DNA from: Lachnoclostridium sp. UBA1781
GTDB taxonomy: Bacteria > Bacillota > Clostridia > Lachnospirales > Lachnospiraceae
NCBI GenBank assembly: GCA_002315495.1
Contig: DCGJ01000102.1
Coordinates: forward strand, 1 to 10,441
Direction of reading: 5' to 3'
Length of the DNA: 10,441 nucleotides
Part shown: positions 1 to 6,061 of the stretch, one piece after another
Position numbering within the stretch: the stretch's first letter is position 1
Layout: every line of letters starts with the position of its first letter
Made by a program: the position numbers and the translations under genes
Notes under the pieces: model-generated
The model's database searches: none
Told to the model about the DNA's origin: nothing
The model's input: the letters and a program-made list of their open reading frames with translations, nothing else

Positions 1-1
1 T

Positions 2-388
2 ATTGCGATTGCAGAGGGTGCCCTCTCAAAGCAGGAGGCAAAGCTTCCAAAGAAGGAGATTAAGAATCTGATGCTTCAGAAGTCGGCAGCGGAGCGTTTA
101 AAGGAATCCCTGACCGGTATGGGCGATTACGAGATTCGTACCGTTATTCCGGGTCATATGCAGCGTGGTGGTATTCCAACCCCGTATGACCGTGTGTTCT
201 CTTCGAGAGTCGGAGCATTTGGCGCTGAACTCATCATGAACAAGGACTTCGGTTACATGGTTGGTATGAAGAATAATAAGATTTGTAAGATTCCGCTCTC
301 TGATGTTGCCGGAGAGTTGAAGGTAATTGAGAAGGATGCAGAAGAGATTCGTCAGGCAAAGGCCCTTGGCATCTGTTTTGGCGACTAA
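2..388 (+). CDS. 6-phosphofructokinase, C-terminal part (5' end outside window)
   Basis: This is the C-terminal 128 residues of a phosphofructokinase, which phosphorylates fructose 6-phosphate to fructose 1,6-bisphosphate in glycolysis in the cytoplasm. The reading frame is open from base 2 and ends at a TAA at 386-388. The diagnostic segment is PGHMQRGG followed by PYDRVFSSR (about bases 148-210), which matches the family GH.QRGG..PYDR signature; its His and Arg bind the sugar phosphate. The tail after this segment is short, as in the compact (about 320-420 residue) enzymes rather than the long PFP type found at the other end of the window. The phosphoryl donor (ATP or pyrophosphate) is set by the GGDG/GGDD motif, which lies outside the window, so I do not assign pfkA or pfp. 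The polyphosphate kinase gene follows after 20 nt, so the two are probably co-transcribed. Confidence 0.93.
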   Translation: MAIAEGALSKQEAKLPKKEIKNLMLQKSAAERLKESLTGMGDYEIRTVIPGHMQRGGIPTPYDRVFSSRVGAFGAELIMNKDFGYMVGMKNNKICKIPLSDVAGELKVIEKDAEEIRQAKALGICFGD

Positions 389-394
389 GTTTCC

Positions 395-401
395 GAAAGG
401 A
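395..401 (+). promoter_or_regulatory. Ribosome binding site of the ppk gene
   Basis: GAAAGGA lies 7 nt before the ATG at 409. It supports the long start that includes the lysine-rich tail. Confidence 0.6.
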
Positions 402-408
402 TTGTTTT

Positions 409-2742
409 ATGAAGAAAAATGCGAGTCCGGACATTGAGAAGGACGAGAAAAAGAAAAGTAAAAACCCGAAGGTAAAGACTCAGGTGAAAAAGGAAGCAAA
501 GGCACCGCAAAAGAAAAACGTAAAGGCAAAGACTACGACTAAGAAAACGGTAAAGTCTAAGAGCGAGAAGATTGCAAAACCGGTGAAGGCTGCGAAGGCG
601 AAGAAACCGGCGAGGGAAACCATAACACCTGATTTTCAGAACTCGAAGGACGAGACGATGCTCGATAACACCATCGATGTTATGGAGGGTTCCGAGAAGG
701 AGAACAGTAAGCGGTATCGTGAGCTTGACCTTTTTGTTAACCGTGAGCTTTCCTGGCTGAATTTCAATGAACGTGTGTTAAATGAGGCAACCTTTGCCAA
801 GAATCCGCTGTATGAGAAGTTCAATTTCCTCGGAATCTACCAGAGCAATCTGGACGAGTTTTACAGTGTTCGAATCGGCTCTCTTCATGACGAAGATATT
901 CTTCACAAGGAGGTTCGCGAGAACAAGACGCAGATGACGGCGCAGGAGCAGATCGATGCCGTTGCCGTGCGCACGGCGGAGCTCATGGAGAAGAAGAACA
1001 GCATTTACTTTAAGCTGATTGAGGAGCTGGCCGGAGAAGGGGTAAAGATTGTCCATGTGAATACGCTCGAAGGTGAGGATTTACTTTACGTTCGTAATTA
1101 CTTCGACCATTCGATTATGCCGTTACTTTCCCCGCAGGTAATTGCAAAAAAGAATCCGTTCCCATTCCTTCGGGATAAGGAAATCTATGCGATTGTTTCT
1201 TTGGATGCGAAGAAGGGAAAGAAGCAGCTCGGTATCGTTCCGTGCAATGCGGACCGTACCACAAGACTCATTCCGGTACCGTCTGAGGAGGGCAAATTTG
1301 TTCTTCTTGAAGACGTCATCATGCATTTTGTTCCAACGGTATTCAACCATTATACGGTGCGCTCAAAGGCAATGATTCGCATCATTCGAAATGCGGACAT
1401 TGACGCAGATGACCGTTTTACCGATAATGACAATGACGATTTCCGCGAGCTGATGGAGAAGCTTATCAAGGTTCGTAGAAAACTCTGCCCGATTAAGATG
1501 GAGTATCATTGTAACGACCCGGAACTGATTGAGGATATCTGTAAGGAGATTAAGCTTGCCAAGAAGCAGACGTTTGTGACCAAGACACCACTTGATTTTG
1601 GTTTCTTTGGAGAGATTAGCGATAAGCTTCGAGGACGGCAGGATCTGTTTTTCTCCCGTCATGTGCCGGTGATGCCGCAGGAGTTTGCGGGAGCGAAGGA
1701 TATGATGAAACTGGTGGAAGAGAAGGATCGTCTGTTATTTTATCCATACCAGTCCATGCGTCCGTTTTTGGACCTTTTGAATCAGGCTGCGGAGTCTCCA
1801 AAGGTCGATTCCATAAAGATTACGTTGTATCGTATGGCGAAGAACTCGCAGATTGTCGAGGCGTTAATTGCAGCAGCGGAGAACGGGAAAGAGGTTGTGG
1901 CACTGGTTGAACTTCGTGCCCGTTTCGACGAAGAGAATAACATCGAATGGTCCCGAAGACTTGAGGATGCAGGTGTTCGTATTATCTATGGTTTGGATCA
2001 CTACAAGGTACATTCCAAGCTTTGTCTCATCACTTACCGTGAGGACAATCAGATTAAATATATCACGCAGGTCGGAACCGGAAACTACAACGAGAAGACC
2101 GCGAAGCTTTACACCGATTACTGTCTGATGACGGCAAATGAGAGCATCGGGTTTGAGGCGTGTGCACTGTTTCGTGACCTTTGCATGGAGCAGGTTATGG
2201 AGCATGCCGAGCATTTGCTTGTCGCACCAAAATGCTTCCAGAACAAGGTCATCGAGATGATTGATGAACAGATTCGTGAGCAGGAAGAAAATGGCGACGG
2301 TTATATCGGAATCAAGATTAATTCCCTGACCGATAAGGATATTATCGACAAGTTGATTGAAGCTTCCGAGCGAGGCGTGAAGATTGATATGGTGATTCGT
2401 GGTATCTGTTGTTTGAAGGCCGGAGTAAAAGGCGTAACCAAGAATATTCGCGTGTTCTCGATTGTCGGTCGTTACCTGGAACATTCGCGTGTCTACATTT
2501 TCGGTAAAGGTTCCAAGATGAAGATGTATATTGCGTCCGCCGATTTAATGACGAGAAATACGACCCGCCGAGTGGAGGTTGGTGTGCCGATTTTGGACCC
2601 GTCCATTCGTCGTCGGATTCACTCGCATTTTACGACGCAGCTGCATGACAATACCAATGCGCGTCGTATGCAGGCAGATGGTACTTATGTACCGGTGAAG
2701 AAAAAGACCGGAAGCAGAGTGATTAATGCTCAGGGCTACTAA
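409..2742 (+). CDS. ppk1: Polyphosphate kinase 1 with lysine-rich N-terminal extension
   Basis: Polyphosphate kinase reversibly transfers the gamma phosphate of ATP to inorganic polyphosphate (EC 2.7.4.1). The protein is 777 residues, against 688 for E. coli Ppk. From about residue 105 it follows the family: RELSWLNFNERVLNEA, then NLDEFYSVRIG (N and head domains), then two phospholipase-D-like catalytic domains. The autophosphorylated histidine is His535 (HYKVHSKL) and the second active-site histidine is His692 (GRYLEHSRVY). The magnesium-site arginines are Arg475 (TLYR) and Arg505 (LRARFDEE). All four sit exactly 100 residues after E. coli His435, His592, Arg375 and Arg405, so the catalytic core appears complete. 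Residues 1-70 are a low-complexity basic tail with 26 lysines, not part of the usual family. It lies 20 nt after a phosphofructokinase gene, and a terminator follows. An in-frame ATG at 658 could give a 694-residue form without the tail. Confidence 0.97.
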   Translation: MKKNASPDIEKDEKKKSKNPKVKTQVKKEAKAPQKKNVKAKTTTKKTVKSKSEKIAKPVKAAKAKKPARETITPDFQNSKDETMLDNTIDVMEGSEKENSKRYRELDLFVNRELSWLNFNERVLNEATFAKNPLYEKFNFLGIYQSNLDEFYSVRIGSLHDEDILHKEVRENKTQMTAQEQIDAVAVRTAELMEKKNSIYFKLIEELAGEGVKIVHVNTLEGEDLLYVRNYFDHSIMPLLSPQVIAKKNPFPFLRDKEIYAIVSLDAKKGKKQLGIVPCNADRTTRLIPVPSEEGKFVLLEDVIMHFVPTVFNHYTVRSKAMIRIIRNADIDADDRFTDNDNDDFRELMEKLIKVRRKLCPIKMEYHCNDPELIEDICKEIKLAKKQTFVTKTPLDFGFFGEISDKLRGRQDLFFSRHVPVMPQEFAGAKDMMKLVEEKDRLLFYPYQSMRPFLDLLNQAAESPKVDSIKITLYRMAKNSQIVEALIAAAENGKEVVALVELRARFDEENNIEWSRRLEDAGVRIIYGLDHYKVHSKLCLITYREDNQIKYITQVGTGNYNEKTAKLYTDYCLMTANESIGFEACALFRDLCMEQVMEHAEHLLVAPKCFQNKVIEMIDEQIREQEENGDGYIGIKINSLTDKDIIDKLIEASERGVKIDMVIRGICCLKAGVKGVTKNIRVFSIVGRYLEHSRVYIFGKGSKMKMYIASADLMTRNTTRRVEVGVPILDPSIRRRIHSHFTTQLHDNTNARRMQADGTYVPVKKKTGSRVINAQGY
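645..660 (+). promoter_or_regulatory. Possible internal start site in ppk1
   Basis: GAAGGA at 645-650 stands 7 nt before an in-frame ATG at 658-660 (Met84). Starting here would yield a 694-residue PPK1, close to the 688 of E. coli Ppk, and would omit the lysine-rich tail. The upstream start at 409 also has a Shine-Dalgarno sequence, so both may be used. A GAAGGA run can arise by chance in this purine-rich coding stretch, hence the low confidence. Confidence 0.25.
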
Positions 2743-2761
2743 ATTTATGTATGAAATTATG

Positions 2762-2798
2762 AAACAATCCGCGATTTTGTCGCGGATTGTTTGTTTTT
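2762..2798 (+). terminator. Rho-independent terminator after ppk1
   Basis: A perfect 13-bp stem (2762-2774 pairing with 2780-2792) encloses the 5-nt loop TTTTG and is followed by GTTTTT. It starts 19 nt after the ppk1 stop codon and ends the phosphofructokinase-ppk1 unit, separating it from the next operon. The A-rich left arm and T-rich right arm could give some termination on the opposite strand too, but no gene on the - strand needs it. Confidence 0.93.
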
Positions 2799-2833
2799 AG
2801 ATTATTTTCTACATATCCAAGGAAATAGAAAAG

Positions 2834-2842
2834 TGATAGAAT
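2834..2842 (+). promoter_or_regulatory. Extended -10 promoter for the esterase/hydrolase operon
   Basis: TGATAGAAT combines a TGn element with the -10 hexamer TAGAAT (2837-2842, five of six to consensus), about 45 nt before the first start codon and after the terminator. No good -35 hexamer is seen 16-18 nt upstream, which fits an extended -10 promoter. The rest of 2743-2888 holds only the terminator and an AGGGGG ribosome binding site at 2876-2881. Confidence 0.5.
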
Positions 2843-2888
2843 GGTAGTATCTGAAAGGTTTTGAGTTTATTGTGTAGGGGGAAAAGCT

Positions 2889-4229
2889 ATGTTACGTGAG
2901 GTAAAAACAGCACAGGGTATTGTTCGTGGTTTGGCAGCAGCGGATCCGAGAGTGACTTCCTTCCGGGGAATTCCGTTTGCAAAGCCGCCGATTGGAGAGA
3001 ATCGTTTTCGCGCACCGCAGGAGCCGGAACCATGGGAGGGCATTTTGCTCGCGGACGATTTCGGTCCGATTCCGATGCAGAGCACGCCGGGACTTGGCAC
3101 CGACATCTACTGTCGCGAGTGGCATGTGGACCCGGAGATTCCGATGAGTGAGGATTGCCTGTATCTGAATATCTGGACAAATGCAAAGACCGGAACGGAG
3201 AATATGCCGGTGCTGGTATGGTTTTTCGGTGGCGGACTTCAGTGGGGCTACACCGCCGAGATGGAGTTTGACGGCGAGCGTCTCGCAAGAAGAGATATTG
3301 TGGTGGTAACGGTTGGTTACCGTCTGAACTGTTTCGGTTTTATGTGCCATCCAGAGATCACGAAAGAGAATCCGGAAGCACCGGCGAACTTCGGTAATCT
3401 GGACCAGCATATGGCGTTAAAGTGGGTACAGAAGAACATTGCCGCATTTGGCGGAGACCCTAAGAACGTTACGATTGCGGGACAGTCCGCAGGGGCCGGG
3501 AGCGTTATGATGCAGCTTCAGGCGAGGCAAAATGCGGGACTGTTTAGCAAAGCGGTGATTATGAGCGGCATGATTGAACAGCCGGGGCAGAAGAACATCG
3601 GTTTCCCGGCAGAGCTGGCGGATGCTGAAAAACTCGGAGAACGCTTCTTTGAATTCCTAGGAATTAAGACGCTTGCGGAGGCAAGAGCGATGGATGCTTT
3701 TAAGCTTCGTGATGCCTATTATGATTTCATGTGGAAGAATGGCATGATGATGACGGTTCGGGATAACATGTTCTGTTGCGGAGACCCGTTAACACAGCTT
3801 CGAAACGGAGAGATTCAGCCGGTTACGATTATGACCGGAAACACCTCAAACGAGTTTTTATATGAGGAGAACGGTGAGTGGAAGAATCCGGTGCAGCTTT
3901 GCACGAGGGCGTCCATTTTGAAGAACCACGAGAGTTCGAAACCGACCACCTTCTATTATTACGAGTTTGACGCAGAGATTCCGGGAGAGGATAACCCGGG
4001 GTGCTTCCATTCCGTGGACCTCTGGTTCTGGTTTGAAACCTTAGCAAAATGCTCCCGTGCGTATGTTGGAAAGCATTACGATCTGGCCCGTCACATGGCG
4101 AACTATTTCAGTAATTTTGTAAAGACGGGAGATCCGAACGGATTGGATTCCGACGGAACCTTGATGAAGCGGTGGGAACCATTTGAAGCCGAGACAAAAG
4201 CGGAGATGCTGTTCCAAACCAAAGGATAA
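2889..4229 (+). CDS. Type-B carboxylesterase (alpha/beta hydrolase)
   Basis: A serine esterase of the carboxylesterase type-B family, which hydrolyses carboxylic esters. Family landmarks run in order: FRGIPFAKPPIGENRFR near residue 25-40, SEDCLYLNIW, the oxyanion-hole segment VWFFGGG, then GDPKNVTIAGQSAGAGS with nucleophile Ser200. The acid is probably Glu322 (NTSNEF) and the base His374 (CFHSVDLWF). There is no signal peptide, so it should be cytoplasmic. At 446 residues it is shorter than most family members (about 490-530), and the stretch between Glu322 and His374 is only 52 residues, against about 90 in B. subtilis PnbA from memory, suggesting a missing helical segment. AGGGGG at 2876-2881 supports the start. 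Placed ahead of GH9 and GH10 genes, it may remove acetyl or feruloyl groups from xylan-type oligosaccharides; that substrate is an inference from context, not from sequence. Confidence 0.92.
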   Translation: MLREVKTAQGIVRGLAAADPRVTSFRGIPFAKPPIGENRFRAPQEPEPWEGILLADDFGPIPMQSTPGLGTDIYCREWHVDPEIPMSEDCLYLNIWTNAKTGTENMPVLVWFFGGGLQWGYTAEMEFDGERLARRDIVVVTVGYRLNCFGFMCHPEITKENPEAPANFGNLDQHMALKWVQKNIAAFGGDPKNVTIAGQSAGAGSVMMQLQARQNAGLFSKAVIMSGMIEQPGQKNIGFPAELADAEKLGERFFEFLGIKTLAEARAMDAFKLRDAYYDFMWKNGMMMTVRDNMFCCGDPLTQLRNGEIQPVTIMTGNTSNEFLYEENGEWKNPVQLCTRASILKNHESSKPTTFYYYEFDAEIPGEDNPGCFHSVDLWFWFETLAKCSRAYVGKHYDLARHMANYFSNFVKTGDPNGLDSDGTLMKRWEPFEAETKAEMLFQTKG

Positions 4230-4250
4230 GATAACGAGTGAGAGTGTAGT

Positions 4251-5987
4251 ATGTTAGAGTTTTATTATATTTCCCTGGCCGTCTCGGTGGGTATGGTTTT
4301 TTGGCTTTTTATAACCGATGTACGTCACAGTGTTCGCCAATATCTGATGATTATCAGCATGGTTATTTCCAATCTGGGATATATTGCGCTGGCACAGTCC
4401 GTAACCGTGGAAGAAGCGTTTCTGGCCAACAAAATTATCTATGTGGGCGGATGTTTTATGCCATTTTTTTATTTGCTTGTGGTATGTGAAGTTTGTCGAC
4501 TTCGGTTCACCAAATGGGCAACGTCTATTCGCATTTTGCTGCAATGTCTTTTGTTTTTATGTGTTTGTACCATAGGACATAACGGGTTGTACTATAAGTC
4601 CGCGGAGCTGATTACATCGGGAGGCAGTGCTTTCTTACAAAAGGAATATGGCCCGCTTCATGTGCTGTATCCGATCAGTCTTGCGGTGAATTATTTTTCA
4701 GCGGTATTAATCGCCATTTTTTCTGCCTTGACAAAAAGGGCTGTGAATCGACGTGGAGTGTGGTTGCTTCTCAGTTGTTCCGGTGTGGCATTGGGCTGTT
4801 ATTTCGTGGAGAAAATATTGGATCTTCCGTTCGAGATTATTCCGCTTGGATACTCCATTATGATTATCGGTGCCCTGATTCCGATTTATGAATCCAATCT
4901 GTTTGTCGTTGAGAAAAATGATGACATTGTGGAGGAAAAACTGAATCAGTACGGGTTCATTTCCTTTGACAAACATATGCATTACATGGGCTGTAATTCG
5001 CAGATGGAGAAACTGTTTCCGGAATTGTTAAATCTGACGGTCGGACAAAAGATGCCGGCCTACGAAGGACCGTTGCAGGAGAATATCATAGCCTTTGCGG
5101 AACGCTTCAAAACAAACAGTTCCGTAAAAGAGCGGAAGGAGAATCATAACCATCAGAGAATTGTATCCTTCCAATACAAGGAGTGCTTCTTTGACGGAAT
5201 GCTCCATACGATCTTAAATGCCCGCAATCGTCTCGTGGGCTATACCGTCGAGATTTGGGATGATACCGAGCATCGTCGAGCGCTCGAGTTATCCACGAAG
5301 TACAGCGATGAGCTGGCAAAGGAAGTAACGAATAAAACTGCGAAGATTCGTGAGATTCAGGAGAACACGATTCTTGGTATGGCACAGGTCGTAGAATCCC
5401 GTGACCTTAGTACCGGCGGTCACGTTAAGCGTACCAGTGCCGTTGTTCGAATCTTTTCGAAAGAACTTATGAAGGAGGATTTGGGACTATCCAAAGAATT
5501 CCTGCACCTGGTAATCCGAAGTGCGCCAATGCATGATTTAGGAAAAATCGGAGTCGATGATGCCGTGCTTCGAAAGCAGGGGAGATATACCGATGAAGAA
5601 TATAGTATGATGAAAAAGCATTCGGCCATCGGTGCGCGAATGGTTCGTGAGATTCTAAGCGGTGTGGAAGAGGATGACTTTGTACGCGTTGCGGAAAATG
5701 TGGCGCATTTTCATCATGAGAAGGTGAACGGAGGCGGATACCCGGAGGGACTGAAGGGGGACGAGATTCCGATTGAGGCCAGAATTATGGCCCTCGCGGA
5801 TGTCTTCGATGCGCTGGTATCGAAGCGGTGCTACAAGGAAGCGTTTACCTTTGACCGTGCATTTTCCATCATCAAGGAGGATGCGGGAACTCACTTCGAT
5901 GCGAAGCTGGCGGAGATCTTCCTTCGCTGCCGGCCGGAGCTCGAGGCGTACTATGAGCAGTACGATGATACGAGAGAACGCGCGTAG
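4251..5987 (+). CDS. Seven-helix membrane receptor with PAS-like and HD-GYP domains
   Basis: A 578-residue membrane signalling protein, probably degrading cyclic di-GMP. Seven hydrophobic segments fill residues 1-214 (roughly 2-22, 30-50, 60-82, 90-109, 138-160, 168-190, 195-213), like the 7TM sensor module found on many Firmicutes histidine kinases. Residues about 225-345 look like a PAS domain (YGFISFD... GYTVEIWDD), followed by a short helical linker. The C-terminal HD-GYP domain is complete: HVKR (His391), HD at 428-429, His457, HHE at 488-490, GGGYP at 494-498 and ADVFD with Asp517. These are the metal ligands and signature expected for activity. No kinase or GGDEF domain is present. The gene starts 21 nt after the esterase, with only a weak GAGTGAGAG ahead of its ATG, so translation may depend on the upstream gene. 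The ligand is unknown; its setting suggests a plant-polysaccharide cue. Confidence 0.92.
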   Translation: MLEFYYISLAVSVGMVFWLFITDVRHSVRQYLMIISMVISNLGYIALAQSVTVEEAFLANKIIYVGGCFMPFFYLLVVCEVCRLRFTKWATSIRILLQCLLFLCVCTIGHNGLYYKSAELITSGGSAFLQKEYGPLHVLYPISLAVNYFSAVLIAIFSALTKRAVNRRGVWLLLSCSGVALGCYFVEKILDLPFEIIPLGYSIMIIGALIPIYESNLFVVEKNDDIVEEKLNQYGFISFDKHMHYMGCNSQMEKLFPELLNLTVGQKMPAYEGPLQENIIAFAERFKTNSSVKERKENHNHQRIVSFQYKECFFDGMLHTILNARNRLVGYTVEIWDDTEHRRALELSTKYSDELAKEVTNKTAKIREIQENTILGMAQVVESRDLSTGGHVKRTSAVVRIFSKELMKEDLGLSKEFLHLVIRSAPMHDLGKIGVDDAVLRKQGRYTDEEYSMMKKHSAIGARMVREILSGVEEDDFVRVAENVAHFHHEKVNGGGYPEGLKGDEIPIEARIMALADVFDALVSKRCYKEAFTFDRAFSIIKEDAGTHFDAKLAEIFLRCRPELEAYYEQYDDTRERA

Positions 5988-6049
5988 GCGTTTATGTGTG
6001 TAATATAGAAAAGCAGAGCCGTGTCAAAAGGAATACGATTAACTTCGAG

Positions 6050-6055
6050 AAGGAG
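6050..6055 (+). promoter_or_regulatory. Ribosome binding site fixing the GH9 start
   Basis: AAGGAG lies 6 nt before the ATG at 6062. The frame extends upstream to a GTG at 5996, but that codon has no Shine-Dalgarno sequence and would only add 22 charged residues, so 6062 is taken as the start. Confidence 0.85.
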
Positions 6056-6061
6056 TCATTT

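Noticed and set aside
430..620. Purine-rich, repetitive-looking stretch as a DNA repeat
   Set aside because: It is explained by clustered lysine codons (AAA/AAG) in the PPK1 tail; no exact tandem unit is present.
1864..2484. 206-codon open frame on the - strand inside ppk1
   Set aside because: It lies wholly opposite the conserved PPK1 catalytic core and its translation resembles no family; it is a shadow of the coding strand.
6001..6006. TAATAT as a -10 element for a separate GH9 promoter
   Set aside because: No matching -35 hexamer at 16-18 nt upstream, and the 74-nt gap is compatible with read-through from the esterase promoter.
5996..6061. Upstream GTG start that would extend the GH9 protein by 22 residues
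   Set aside because: No Shine-Dalgarno sequence precedes it, the added residues are charged and unlike a signal peptide, and the ATG at 6062 has a strong AAGGAG 6 nt upstream.
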